Source: UBA6918 sp040754425 (GTDB lineage Bacteria; Pseudomonadota; Gammaproteobacteria; Burkholderiales; Thiobacillaceae). Taken from it: a stretch of DNA of 64,000 nucleotides. The notes under the pieces were generated by a model. It was given only the letters and a program-made list of their open reading frames with translations, was not told where the DNA came from and did not search any database. Location: positions 62,001 to 126,000 of the forward strand of contig JBFMCR010000014.1 in the NCBI GenBank assembly GCA_040754425.1, written 5' to 3'. The translations under genes were made by a program, and so were the position numbers. Below are positions 1 through 8,384 of the stretch, in pieces; position 1 is the first letter of the stretch; every line of letters begins with the position of its first letter.

Positions 1-131
1 AGGGTGTGGCCGGCGTTGTGGCCGCCCTGGAAGCGCACCACACCCTGGGCACGGTCGGTCAGCCAGTCGACGATTTTCCCCTTGCCCTCATCGCCCCATT
101 GCGTGCCGATGACGACGACATTCTTGGCCAT
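1..131 (-). CDS. purA: Adenylosuccinate synthetase, N-terminal part (runs off left edge)
   Basis: This is the first 43 codons of PurA, which joins IMP and aspartate using GTP in the first committed step to AMP. The N-terminus reads [19 protein letters not shown], containing the family's GDEGKGK phosphate-binding loop, followed by the conserved GGHNAGHT. The start is the ATG at 129-131. It follows hisZ by 24 bases, with an AGGAG-like ribosome site in between, so it is the last visible gene of the hfq-hflX-hflKC-hisZ operon. The rest lies outside the window. Confidence 0.97.
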
Positions 132-155
132 GCTGTGTTTCTCCTAGAGGTTTGA

Positions 156-1124
156 TTATTCGCCCGGCGCGGCTTCCACCAGCTCGCGCAGGTCGAGACT
201 GAATCCGGTCGCAGGACGCGCGCGGCCGAAGGCGCGTCCGGCCTCGTCGTAGCGTCCGCCCAGGGCGATGGCGCGGCTGTGGCCGCCGGTATAGGCGGCG
301 AACACCACGCCGCTGTGATAGCCGTAGCCGCGCAGCTCGGCCAGATCGAGCGCTAACTCGATGCCCCGCCCCTGCAGTGAACTCGTCAGGTGTTCCAGCC
401 TGTCGAGCGCGGCGCGGATTCGGGCATCGTCGGGCAGATCCGCGCGCGCCGCCTGCAGGGTCTCCGTCCCGCCATACAAGCGGGTCAGCGCCTCCAGCGC
501 CCGGGCCCGCGCCGCATCCAGTCCTGCGCAGATTTCCGCGACCTCGTCCGCCGCCTTGGACTGCAGGGCCTTGAACAGCGAGGACTCCACTTCGGGCGGC
601 AGAGCCATTTCTTCGACCAGCGCACGATAGATGCCGACATGTCCGATGTCGAGCTGGATGTTTTTCAGTCCCGCAGACTGCAGGGCATCCAGCATCAGGC
701 CGAGGATTTCCAGGTCGCCCTCGACCCCGGCCACGCCGTATAGCTCCGCGCCGAGCTGCATGGGCTCGCGCGAGTGATAGACGCCGTCCGGCAAGGTGTG
801 CAGCACGCTGCCGGCATAACACAGGCGGTTGACCGGGTTGTGGCCCAGCAGGTGGGCGTCGATGCGCGCCACCTGCGGCGTCATGTCGGCGCGCACGCCC
901 ATCATGCGTCCGGTAAGCTGATCGACCAGCTTGAAAGTCTTCAGATCGAGGTCGGAGCCGGTGCCGGTGAGCAGCGAATCGACGTATTCGATGAGCGGCG
1001 GCACCACCAGTTCGTAGCCGCGGCCGCGGAACAGGTCGAGCATGGCACGGCGCACGCCTTCCAGCCTCCAGGCCTTGGGCGGAAGCAGGTCTTCGATGTT
1101 TTCGGGAAGCAGCCAGGCGCGCAT
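156..1124 (-). CDS. hisZ: ATP phosphoribosyltransferase regulatory subunit HisZ
   Basis: A 322-residue paralogue of class II histidyl-tRNA synthetase that lacks aminoacylation activity. It serves as the regulatory partner of short-form HisG in the first step of histidine synthesis. The motif-2-like region GVRADMTPQVARI and the C-terminal LDLAELRGYGYHSG and ALGGRYDEAGRAFG segments are recognisable. It is shorter than the roughly 380 residues common in betaproteobacteria and ends soon after TGFSLDLREL. Three bases separate it from the upstream DUF2065 gene. Its obligate partner, a short HisG, lies at 53306-53944, so the complex is encoded from two distant loci. Confidence 0.94.
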   Translation of the reverse strand: MRAWLLPENIEDLLPPKAWRLEGVRRAMLDLFRGRGYELVVPPLIEYVDSLLTGTGSDLDLKTFKLVDQLTGRMMGVRADMTPQVARIDAHLLGHNPVNRLCYAGSVLHTLPDGVYHSREPMQLGAELYGVAGVEGDLEILGLMLDALQSAGLKNIQLDIGHVGIYRALVEEMALPPEVESSLFKALQSKAADEVAEICAGLDAARARALEALTRLYGGTETLQAARADLPDDARIRAALDRLEHLTSSLQGRGIELALDLAELRGYGYHSGVVFAAYTGGHSRAIALGGRYDEAGRAFGRARPATGFSLDLRELVEAAPGE

Positions 1125-1127
1125 GGG

Positions 1128-1316
1128 CTATTTCGCGAGCAGAATGAGCGCCAGCCCGGCCAGCATGGAAACCGCGCCGATGAAGCGCAACTGGCCGTCG
1201 CGCAATTCGATGGCGCGGCGAAACGCCTCGCGCCAGGCCGCCGGCGCAGCGAACGGCAACAGGCCTTCGAACAACAGCATGAGGCCAAAGGCCATGACGA
1301 GTTCGCCCACGCCCAT
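1128..1316 (-). CDS. DUF2065 (YjeT-like) small inner-membrane protein
   Basis: A 62-residue protein with two hydrophobic stretches, residues about 5-24 and 44-61, separated by a short polar loop (REAFRRAIELRDGQLR). Length, topology and the position between hflC and hisZ/purA match the DUF2065 family. Members usually sit downstream of hflKC in proteobacteria and have no established function. It starts three bases after the hflC stop and is clearly co-transcribed. An accessory role with the HflKC membrane complex is possible but is inference from position only. Confidence 0.85.
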   Translation of the reverse strand: MGVGELVMAFGLMLLFEGLLPFAAPAAWREAFRRAIELRDGQLRFIGAVSMLAGLALILLAK

Positions 1317-1319
1317 GAA

Positions 1320-2198
1320 TTACTTGCCTGTCGCCGCGCGCGGGTTCTTCATGTACTTGAAGAAGTCCGAACTGGGATCGAGCACCATCAGGTCGCTCTT
1401 GCTCTTGAAGCTCTCGCGATAAGCCTGCATGGAGCGATAGAAGGCATAGAACTCCGGATTCTTGCCATAGGCGGCGGCGTAAATGGCGGCGGCCTTGGCG
1501 TCGCCCTCGCCCTTGATGCGCTGGGCGTCGCGATAGGCCTCGGCCACGATGATGGCCTTCTGCCTGTCGGCGTCGGCACGGATCTTCTCGGCCTCGGCCG
1601 CACCGGTGGCGCGCGCGTCGTTGGCATCGCGCTTGCGCTCGGCTTCCATGCGCCCGTACACCGACTGGCTGACGTCGTCGGACAGGTCGACGCGCTTGAG
1701 GCGCACGTCCACCACCTCGATGCCGATCTTGCGCGCATCCTGGTCGGCCTTCTGCTGGATCAGCTTCATGATCGTGTCGCGCTCGCCCGACACCACGTCA
1801 TGCACGGTGCGCTTGCCGAACTCCGCACGCAGGCCGTCGTTCACGGTCTGGCGCAGGCGGGTGGCGGCGCGGTCTTCGTCTCCGCCCACCGCGACGTAAA
1901 ACTGGTTGGCATCGATGACGCGCCACTTGATGAAGGAGTCCACCAGCACGTTCTTCTTTTCCACGGTCAGGAAGCTTTCGGCCTGCTTGGCGTCGGCAGT
2001 CAGAATGCGCGTGTCGAAATACAGCACGTTCTGGATGAACGGCAGCTTGAACTTAAGGCCCGGCTCCCTGTGCACCTTGACCACTTCGCCGAACTGGCGC
2101 ACCAGCGCGGTCTGACGCTGGTCCACCGTGAAGATGACGGAATTGAGAATGATCAGCCCGGCGAGGGCGGCGATCACGGCTGTTGCGATGCGGTTCAT
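1320..2198 (-). CDS. hflC: HflC, SPFH/band 7 regulator of FtsH protease
   Basis: A 292-residue stomatin/prohibitin-family protein with one N-terminal membrane anchor (residues about 6-26), then a band 7 domain and a charged, alanine-rich coiled-coil tail (region AERKRDANDARATGAAEAEK). With HflK it forms the periplasmic cage around FtsH that limits degradation of membrane proteins. The start codon overlaps the hflK stop by four bases (ATGA), implying translational coupling. Length is normal for the family. Confidence 0.96.
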   Translation of the reverse strand: MNRIATAVIAALAGLIILNSVIFTVDQRQTALVRQFGEVVKVHREPGLKFKLPFIQNVLYFDTRILTADAKQAESFLTVEKKNVLVDSFIKWRVIDANQFYVAVGGDEDRAATRLRQTVNDGLRAEFGKRTVHDVVSGERDTIMKLIQQKADQDARKIGIEVVDVRLKRVDLSDDVSQSVYGRMEAERKRDANDARATGAAEAEKIRADADRQKAIIVAEAYRDAQRIKGEGDAKAAAIYAAAYGKNPEFYAFYRSMQAYRESFKSKSDLMVLDPSSDFFKYMKNPRAATGK

Positions 2199-3376
2199 GG
2201 CCGGTCTCCCCGTTCACGTCCAAGCAGTTCGCGCCCGCCGCCCAGGGTCGCCGGGCCTGCCGATGAACCCGAGCCCGGCGGCTGGCGCAGGCTTTCCGGC
2301 ACGCCGGCATAGGGTTGGGTCGCGATCTGCTGCAGCTTGTCCAACGGCAGGTAAAGCAGGCTGCCATTGCCTTTCTGGTCGACCACGACCTTGGCGCTGT
2401 TGTTCATGACCTGCTGCATGGTATCGAGGTACAGGCGCTGGCGGGTCACCACCGGCGCTTTCACGTACTCGGCGAGTACCTGGTCAAAACGCGCGGCATC
2501 GCCCTGGGCATTGGCGATCACCTGCTGCTTGTAGCCCTCGGCCTCCTGCAGCAGGCGTGCGGCTTCACCGCGGGCGCGCGGCACCACGTCGTTGGCATAG
2601 GCCTGGGCCTCGTTTTTCAGGCGGTCGCGATCCTGGTTGGCCTTCTGCACATCCTCGAAGGCCGCCAGCACCTGCTCGGGCGCCTGCACGTTCTGCAGCG
2701 TCACCTGGCTGATATTGATGCCGGTCTTGTAACGGTCGAGAATCTGCTGCATCAGCGCCTGCGCCTGGGCCGCCACTTCGCTGCGCCCGACGTTCAGCAC
2801 GAAATCCATCTTGCTTTTGCCCACCACCTCGCGCATGGCGGTCTCCGCGGCCTGGCGCACGACGTCGTCGCCGTCCTCCGGGTTCTCGTAGCGGTTGACG
2901 AAAACGAATTCCTCGGCGCTCTTGATGTTGTACTGTACGGCAAACTGCAGATCGACGATGTTTTCGTCGTCGGTCAGCATCAGCGATTCCTGCAGATTCT
3001 TGGACTTGCCGCGATAACCCACCTCGATGGTGCGCACGCCCTCGACGTTCACGACGCGGCTGCTTTCGATCGGCCACGGCATGCGCCAGTGCGCGCCGGG
3101 ACCGGTGGTCGTCGAGTACTTGCCGAAGCGCAGTTCCACGCCCCTGCTGGGGCTGTCGACGATGTAGAAACCGCTCGCCAGCCAGACCAGAATGGCCAGG
3201 CCGACCAGCAGTCCGGCAAGGCCGCGCGGCCTGCCCTGGTCCGCCTTGCCGGGCCCGCCGCCCTTGTTGCCGCCGAACATGCCGGCAAGGCGCTGGTTGA
3301 AGCGCCGCCACAGTTCGTCCAGGTCCGGCGGGCCTGCGTTGTCTTTCCTGCCCCACTGGGGATCGTTCCAAGCCAT
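2195..3376 (-). CDS. hflK: HflK, SPFH/band 7 regulator of FtsH protease
   Basis: A 393-residue partner of HflC. The N-terminus (MAWNDPQWGRKD) and the Gly-rich segment around residues 35-50 are typical of HflK. They are followed by a membrane helix (LAGLLVGLAILVWLASGFYIV), the band 7 domain and a long Ala/Glu/Gln-rich coiled coil. The C-terminus is a Pro/Gly-rich unstructured tail. The gene starts five bases after the hflX stop and its stop overlaps the hflC start. Confidence 0.96.
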   Translation of the reverse strand: MAWNDPQWGRKDNAGPPDLDELWRRFNQRLAGMFGGNKGGGPGKADQGRPRGLAGLLVGLAILVWLASGFYIVDSPSRGVELRFGKYSTTTGPGAHWRMPWPIESSRVVNVEGVRTIEVGYRGKSKNLQESLMLTDDENIVDLQFAVQYNIKSAEEFVFVNRYENPEDGDDVVRQAAETAMREVVGKSKMDFVLNVGRSEVAAQAQALMQQILDRYKTGINISQVTLQNVQAPEQVLAAFEDVQKANQDRDRLKNEAQAYANDVVPRARGEAARLLQEAEGYKQQVIANAQGDAARFDQVLAEYVKAPVVTRQRLYLDTMQQVMNNSAKVVVDQKGNGSLLYLPLDKLQQIATQPYAGVPESLRQPPGSGSSAGPATLGGGRELLGRERGDRP

Positions 3377-3381
3377 GATGT

Positions 3382-4542
3382 CTATGCGATGTATTTCAGA
3401 AAGTCCGGCCGATTTTTTTCGGCGCCGCCAAAAACCGCGTCGCCATCGGAGCGCCCCGTCAACAAAAATTCCGCCAGCGCATACCGCAAGTCCTCGAGAC
3501 CTGCGCCGGTTCTGGCGGAAACACGAACGGCCCGAATTTTACCATATTCGCCCTTTTCGGCCCCGGGCGCGGCCGCAGTCATGTCGATCTTGTTGTAGAC
3601 CAGAAGTTGCGGCACTTCGCCCGCGCCGATCTCCTTCAGCACCTTGTCCACTTCGTGCATCTGGCGCTCGCGGCCGGAGCTCGCGCCGTCCACCACGTGC
3701 AACAGCAAATCCGCCTCTGCCGTCGCCTCCAGCGTGGCGCGGAAAGCGGCGATGAGGCCGTGCGGCAGGTCGCTGATGAAACCGACCGTGTCGGAAACGA
3801 TCACCTCGCCCGCGCCCGGCAGATGGAGCCTGCGGCTGGTGGTGTCCAGGGTGGCAAAGAGCTGATCGGCGGCATAGGCCCCGGCCCGCGTCAGCGCATT
3901 GAACAGCGTGGACTTGCCGGCGTTGGTGTAGCCCACCAGGGCCAGGGTCCTGACGCGGTTGCGGCTGCGCGCGCGGCGCTGGGTCTGGCGCTGACGGGAA
4001 AGCTTTTCCAGGCGCGATTTCAGCACCTTGACGCGGTCGCCCAGCAGACGGCGGTCGGTTTCCAGCTGGGTTTCGCCAGGCCCGCGCAGGCCGATGCCGC
4101 CTTTTTGCCGTTCCAGGTGGGTCCAGCCCCGCACCAGGCGGGTGGAAAGATGCTGCAACTGCGCCAGTTCGACCTGCAGCTTGCCTTCCGCGCTCTGGGC
4201 GCGGCCGGCGAAAATGTCCAGGATGAGGGTGACCCTATCCACCACCCGGCATTGCAGGTGTCGTTCGAGATTGCGCTCCTGGGCCGGGGACAGTTCGTGA
4301 TTGAACAGCACCACTTCGGCGCCGTTGTCGCGCGCAGCGGCAGCGATCTCTTCGGCCTTCCCGCTGCCGGCAAAAAAGCGAGGGTCGGGCCGTCCGCGGC
4401 GCCCCTTGATCAGCCCGACGACGTCCAGCCCGGCGGACTCCGCCAGGCGCCGGAACTCCTCGGTGCTTTCTGCGTAATCCGGGGTATCGAAATCGAGGGA
4501 GACGAGCAGCGCGCGTTCGCCGCCCGTGGGACGTTCAAACAG
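3382..4542 (-). CDS. hflX: GTPase HflX, apparently with a non-canonical start codon
   Basis: A ribosome-associated GTPase that splits or rescues stalled ribosomes. The GTPase domain shows G1 GYTNAGKST, G3 DTVGF and G4 NKID, and the family-specific glycine-rich segment GLRGPGETQLETDRR precedes it. Homology to the N-terminal domain begins right after an in-frame TAA at 4549-4551: ITLFERPTGGERALLVSLDF. No ATG, GTG or TTG occurs in frame until the GTG at 4312-4314, which would delete about 76 conserved residues. Family members often begin MFERP, so I place the start at the CTG at 4540-4542, giving 386 residues. ATC two codons earlier is the alternative. No clear Shine-Dalgarno is visible. Confidence 0.88.
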   Translation of the reverse strand: MFERPTGGERALLVSLDFDTPDYAESTEEFRRLAESAGLDVVGLIKGRRGRPDPRFFAGSGKAEEIAAAARDNGAEVVLFNHELSPAQERNLERHLQCRVVDRVTLILDIFAGRAQSAEGKLQVELAQLQHLSTRLVRGWTHLERQKGGIGLRGPGETQLETDRRLLGDRVKVLKSRLEKLSRQRQTQRRARSRNRVRTLALVGYTNAGKSTLFNALTRAGAYAADQLFATLDTTSRRLHLPGAGEVIVSDTVGFISDLPHGLIAAFRATLEATAEADLLLHVVDGASSGRERQMHEVDKVLKEIGAGEVPQLLVYNKIDMTAAAPGAEKGEYGKIRAVRVSARTGAGLEDLRYALAEFLLTGRSDGDAVFGGAEKNRPDFLKYIA

Positions 4543-4596
4543 AGTGATTTACCGAAATGCTTGACATGAAACGACGCGTAGCGTTTCCTCGTCCCC

Positions 4597-4613
4597 CTCT
4601 CCCGCTGGGAGAG
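4597..4613. repeat. Short palindrome in the hfq-hflX gap
   Basis: CTCTCCC-GCT-GGGAGAG forms a perfect 7-bp stem with a 3-base loop inside the 123-base hfq-hflX gap. The CCCTCTCCCGC...GGGAGAG core resembles a dispersed palindromic element common in proteobacterial intergenic DNA. A related pyrimidine/purine palindrome is found in frame inside the gene at 30609. It lacks a U tract, so a terminator is unlikely; attenuation or RNA processing of the hfq transcript is conceivable. Confidence 0.6.
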
Positions 4614-4665
4614 AGAACGGACACGGCTGCGTTCATGATCCGGGTGGGCGCAGTCGCCATGTCCG

Positions 4666-4905
4666 TCAGCTGTCGCCGTCCTCGCCGGCCTGCCAGCTGA
4701 TGGCGCGCGACGGCACAACGGTGGAAATGGCGTGCTTGTAGACCATCTGGGTGACGGAGTTCTTGAGCAGGACCACGTACTGGTCGAAGGCATCGACCTG
4801 TCCCTGCAGCTTGATGCCGTTCACCAGATAAATGGATACGGGAACATGCTCCTTGCGCAAGGCATTCAAAAAAGGATCTTGAAGAAGCTGCGGTTTGCCG
4901 GCCAT
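4666..4905 (-). CDS. hfq: RNA chaperone Hfq
   Basis: A 79-residue Sm-like protein that forms hexamers and pairs small RNAs with mRNAs. Both Sm motifs are present: QDPFLNALRKEHVPVSIYLVNGIKLQGQVDAFDQYVVLL (Sm1) and YKHAISTVVPSR (Sm2, containing the YKHAIST signature). The acidic, short C-terminus is typical of betaproteobacteria. The upstream gap to the GGDEF-EAL gene is 135 bases and should hold its promoter, but I found no convincing -35/-10 pair. Usually hfq follows der directly; here two genes intervene. Confidence 0.98.
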   Translation of the reverse strand: MAGKPQLLQDPFLNALRKEHVPVSIYLVNGIKLQGQVDAFDQYVVLLKNSVTQMVYKHAISTVVPSRAISWQAGEDGDS

Positions 4906-5040
4906 TGTGGCTCTCCTGTTGTTGTCTGTTGTGTTATTGGGCTGGCCAGCGTTTTTTCAAGGGCTTTTCCAGCCAACTATGCCAATTCTAGTCCAAAGCC
5001 GGAAAAGCGTGACACTTTGGCTTTTTCCGCAAAAAAACGC

Positions 5041-6933
5041 TCAAGGCCGCGCGGAAACAGGCGGCACGGCCAGTTCCGGGTAGCCGAAATGAAACCCCTG
5101 CGCCCAGTCCACGCCCACCTCATGCAGGCGGCGCGCCGTCTCCTCGTCTTCCACACCCTCGGCGATGGTGGTAATGCCCTGGTTGCGGGCAAAATCCACC
5201 AGTGACTTGATCAGATTCTTGGCCTTGGCATTGCTTTGCATGTTCTGGATCATCCAGCCTTCGATCTTGAGAAAGCTGACCGGCAACCGCGAGAGGTACA
5301 GAAAAGACGAATAACCGCTGCCGAAATCGTCCAGTGCCAGGCGAAAACCGAAATCCAGCAGGTACTTGAGGTCTTCCTCCAGCGTATCCAGGTTCATGAT
5401 GGCCTGGCGTTCGGTAATCTCGAACACGATAGGCTTGATCGGCCCCATTTCCACCCCGCAGGTCATGCAGTAGACCCGCGCCCGCTCAAGAAGCTTCCGG
5501 ACCAGATCGCGCCGGGCCAGGAACTGCGGCGAAAGATTGATGAAATGTGCGAAATGCGGCCTCAGCGCACCCGTTGCCAGATCGTATGCACAGCGCCCCA
5601 TGGCCTGAGTGGCGACGATGCAGTCGATGTCGGCCATCAGGTTCAGCCCTTCGGCGGCATCAATGAAACTTTCCGCATTCAGGATGTCGCCGCCCGGGGT
5701 CTGCAGCCTGGCCAGGGCTTCGTCGGCCACGATCTCGCGAGTGGCGAGGTTCACGATCGGTTGATAAGCCGCCAGGATACGGTCTTCGCTTGCCGCCTCC
5801 TTGAGCTGTGAGGCTATCTGCAGCACGCCCAGGCCATGCCGGTCGCCGACAATGCGGTCGCGTCCGCGCGACTTGGCTTCGTAGAGGTTGCTGTCGAGAT
5901 TGGCCAGAAGCGAATCCTGGGTGCCTTTTTCAAGGTCGAACCGGCTAAGCCCCACGCTCAGGGTCAGATGGATCGCACCGACTGAAGTCTCGAAAGCTTG
6001 ATGCTTGAGGGCTTCGCGCAACCGATCGAAGACCGTCTCGGCCTGCTTGATATCGCCGGTATGCAGGCACACGAGAAACTCTTCGCCACCCCAGCGCGCC
6101 ACCCAGTCGTCGGCGCGCAAGTGCCCGGAGCAGGCCTTGGCAAAGCACGCCAGCGCCTCGTCGCCTATGCGATGGCCGTAGCGGTCGTTGATGAGCTTGA
6201 AGTGATCGAGATCGACCAGACCCAGTACGAAAGTCTGCCGTTGGCGCCTGGCATGGGCAATCTCCTCGCGCAACCTGGCTTCGGCTGCCCGCCGATTGGG
6301 CAGGCCGGTCATTTCGTCGGTCAGTGCAAGACTTTCCAGCCTGGCCTTTTGCATGGCCTGGGATTGCAGCATGCCCACCCAGCTGGCGACCAGTTCGATA
6401 AAGGCGATGTCCTCCTGCCGAAGCCGGGTCGTCGTCTGTGCCGACATGCCGGCAAAAGCCAGCACACCCCACAGCCTGCCGTCGATCCAGATCGGCGTGC
6501 CGACGTAAGCTTGCATGTTCAGTTCGGCAACCATGGGCAGATCCGCCATGGCCGGCTGCCTGGCCATTTCCGGGTGGAATACGGTAGACCGGCTGTTGAA
6601 TACGACCTGACAGGGCGTCGCCTCCAGCGGCATCGCCATGCCCACAGGAAAGCGGCCTTGGGGATCGCAGGCGTGCCGGACAAGGTACTGCCCGTCGACG
6701 ATTTCGCCGACCAGGGAAACATCCACACCCAGCAGTGCGCAGGTCTTCTCCAGGATGGCCTGCATGCGCGCCTCCTCGCTCGGGTATTGCCGAGTGACCA
6801 GACTCCATAGCGTATGGAGCTTTTCCGGGTTGACGCCGTATTCCCCCGCTTTGGCTGAATCTGGCGCATCCAGGCCTTTTGGCATTTTGTCCGCCAAGCT
6901 TCGTGCTCGATACTTTCTAGATAACACAGCCAT
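5041..6933 (-). CDS. GAF-GGDEF-EAL cyclic di-GMP synthase/phosphodiesterase
   Basis: A 630-residue cytosolic protein without membrane segments. A GAF sensory domain spans about residues 40-195. The GGDEF domain follows (205-365), with GGEEF at 282-286 and an intact inhibitory I-site RADD at 273-276, five residues upstream. The EAL domain (about 380-625) has EALAR at 405-409, NLS at 466-468, FEITE, DDFG at 535-538, K556 and EGVE at 592-595, so both catalytic halves look intact; the usual LKID is LKIE here. It probably makes or breaks c-di-GMP in response to a GAF ligand. It lies 21 bases after galT and is likely co-transcribed with it. The nearby pilus and polysaccharide genes are plausible outputs (inference). 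Confidence 0.95.
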   Translation of the reverse strand: MAVLSRKYRARSLADKMPKGLDAPDSAKAGEYGVNPEKLHTLWSLVTRQYPSEEARMQAILEKTCALLGVDVSLVGEIVDGQYLVRHACDPQGRFPVGMAMPLEATPCQVVFNSRSTVFHPEMARQPAMADLPMVAELNMQAYVGTPIWIDGRLWGVLAFAGMSAQTTTRLRQEDIAFIELVASWVGMLQSQAMQKARLESLALTDEMTGLPNRRAAEARLREEIAHARRQRQTFVLGLVDLDHFKLINDRYGHRIGDEALACFAKACSGHLRADDWVARWGGEEFLVCLHTGDIKQAETVFDRLREALKHQAFETSVGAIHLTLSVGLSRFDLEKGTQDSLLANLDSNLYEAKSRGRDRIVGDRHGLGVLQIASQLKEAASEDRILAAYQPIVNLATREIVADEALARLQTPGGDILNAESFIDAAEGLNLMADIDCIVATQAMGRCAYDLATGALRPHFAHFINLSPQFLARRDLVRKLLERARVYCMTCGVEMGPIKPIVFEITERQAIMNLDTLEEDLKYLLDFGFRLALDDFGSGYSSFLYLSRLPVSFLKIEGWMIQNMQSNAKAKNLIKSLVDFARNQGITTIAEGVEDEETARRLHEVGVDWAQGFHFGYPELAVPPVSARP

Positions 6934-6954
6934 GCGAAAAAACCAGCCTTCGAT

Positions 6955-8070
6955 TCAATCCTCCAGTTCCACCTCGCGCAGGCGCTGCGCCGCGGCCTCC
7001 GGACTGATGGTGTTCACGAACAGGCCCGAGCCGAGTTCGAAGCCGGTGGGGATCGATGTACGCGGGCAGATTTCCAGATGCCAGTGGTAGCTGGCGCCGT
7101 ACGTTCCCGGATCGTCGCCATGCGGCACGCCGAGGCTTGATGCTGTGCCGCCATGCGGCACAGAGTGCAGGAAGAAGTTGTACTGTGCCCCGCCGATGAC
7201 GGCGTCGAGACGGGCCATGGTGCGGCGCATGACGCGCGCAAGGTCGGGCAGCCAGTCGTCGGGGGTATCGAGAAACTCCGCAGAGTGCACCAGCGGCAGG
7301 ATGTGCACTTCCCACTCGAAACGGCTGGCGAAGGGCTTGATGGCGATGAAATGCTCGCCGCGCTCGATCACGTACTGGCCGACATCGACCTTACGGCGGA
7401 TTTCGCCGGAGACGCGGTCGTAAATGGTGGCTTCGAAAGTCAGCGCCTCGTCCACCAGGGCGCAGAAGATACAGCGGTGGTGCTTGCGGTGGTAGTCGGC
7501 GCTGTTGCGCACCTCGGCTTCCACGTTTTCTGGCACCACCGGCATGGCGATGATCTGGCTGTGGGTGTGCGGGATGGAAGCGCCGGCAGCAGGGCCGAAG
7601 TTCTTGAACACCAGCACGTATTTCAGGCGCGGGTCGGATTCATACAGCTCGCCCATGCGCCTTTGGAACGCGCGGAACATCTTCTCGATGTGCGCCTCGC
7701 TCATTTCGTGGATGGCGGCGCCGTGGTCGGGATGGTCGACGAATACCTCGTGACGGCCGTAGCCGTCGATGGTCTGCTGCAGGCCGAAGGTGAAGTTGGC
7801 ATGCTCGCGGTCGTCGCCCAGCACGGGATAGAGGTTGGGTACCAGGCGCAGTTCCCAGTTGCCGTCCTCGCCCTCGACGCGGAAGATTTCCGGCGGGGTC
7901 TTGTCCTCGTTGCCGCGGCAGAACGGGCAGGTTTCCACGTGCTTGCGCGTATCGCGCGGCGCGAGCTCCTCGGCCTTCTTCGGGCGCATGGATCGCGCGG
8001 TGGCGACCAGCACCGACTCGCTCGGCACGATGGGGTTCAAACGAATTTCGCGGATTTCCTTTTCGCTCAT
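6955..8070 (-). CDS. galT: Galactose-1-phosphate uridylyltransferase-like HIT-superfamily protein
   Basis: A 371-residue GalT-family protein that would transfer UMP between UDP-glucose and a hexose-1-phosphate. Zn-type cysteines are at C48/C51 (CPFC) with a second CIFC at 200-203. The active-site histidine triad reads HTHSQ at 168-172 rather than the HPHGQ of classical GalT, so the exact substrate is uncertain and a related nucleotidyltransferase activity is possible. No galE, galK or galM is visible nearby. A good GGAGG site precedes the ATG. It may feed sugar nucleotides to the polysaccharide locus (inference). Confidence 0.85.
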   Translation of the reverse strand: MSEKEIREIRLNPIVPSESVLVATARSMRPKKAEELAPRDTRKHVETCPFCRGNEDKTPPEIFRVEGEDGNWELRLVPNLYPVLGDDREHANFTFGLQQTIDGYGRHEVFVDHPDHGAAIHEMSEAHIEKMFRAFQRRMGELYESDPRLKYVLVFKNFGPAAGASIPHTHSQIIAMPVVPENVEAEVRNSADYHRKHHRCIFCALVDEALTFEATIYDRVSGEIRRKVDVGQYVIERGEHFIAIKPFASRFEWEVHILPLVHSAEFLDTPDDWLPDLARVMRRTMARLDAVIGGAQYNFFLHSVPHGGTASSLGVPHGDDPGTYGASYHWHLEICPRTSIPTGFELGSGLFVNTISPEAAAQRLREVELED

Positions 8071-8384
8071 GGCTATTTACCTCCAATCGAGAGCAGTGAG
8101 CATAGCGACCCCGCGGGGCTCAGGGGCTTGAATATGTTTATGCGCGGCTTAAGCGGGTTTATCAGGCGAGGCCATGAAAGGATGATTGGCAAGATGATTG
8201 ACCGCAGAGCTCGCGCAGGACGCGGAGTTTTTGAAAAGCCTGGAGCACAGAGGTAACGGCGGTAGCAAAGAAGCTTCGGAAACAAGGAACTCATGGGTTA
8301 TCTCTGTTTCCTCTGCCCCTCTCCTCTGCGTAATTGATTTTCCCTGGCGTCCTCCGCGAACTCCCCGGCGTATTCACCGCCAGG
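8071..8384. repeat. 314-base gene-free gap carrying a long imperfect inverted repeat
   Basis: No gene is visible between galT and der. The arm at about 8205-8228 (GAGCTCGCGCAGGACGC) pairs with the reverse complement of about 8352-8372 (GAGTTCGCGGAGGACGC), with GCAGAG/CTCTGC boxes repeated inside. The result is a roughly 180-base nested hairpin of CGCAGAGG-type motifs, which recur between genes in many betaproteobacterial genomes. A separate CCCCGCGGGG palindrome lies at about 8111-8120, without a U tract. The galT ribosome site occupies the left edge. Function is unknown. Confidence 0.7.

Noticed and set aside
774..2312. A 512-codon plus-strand frame opposite hflC and hisZ
   Set aside because: It is antisense to genes with solid family motifs, rich in His, Gly and Ala, with no recognisable domain or ribosome site.
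4906..5040. Stem GGAAAAAGCC...GCTTTTCC as a terminator of the GGDEF-EAL gene
   Set aside because: The stem is weak with a ten-base loop and lacks a following T run in the transcript direction.
8111..8120. CCCCGCGGGG palindrome as a der or galT terminator
   Set aside because: There is no U tract on either side and the loop is too short for a good hairpin.
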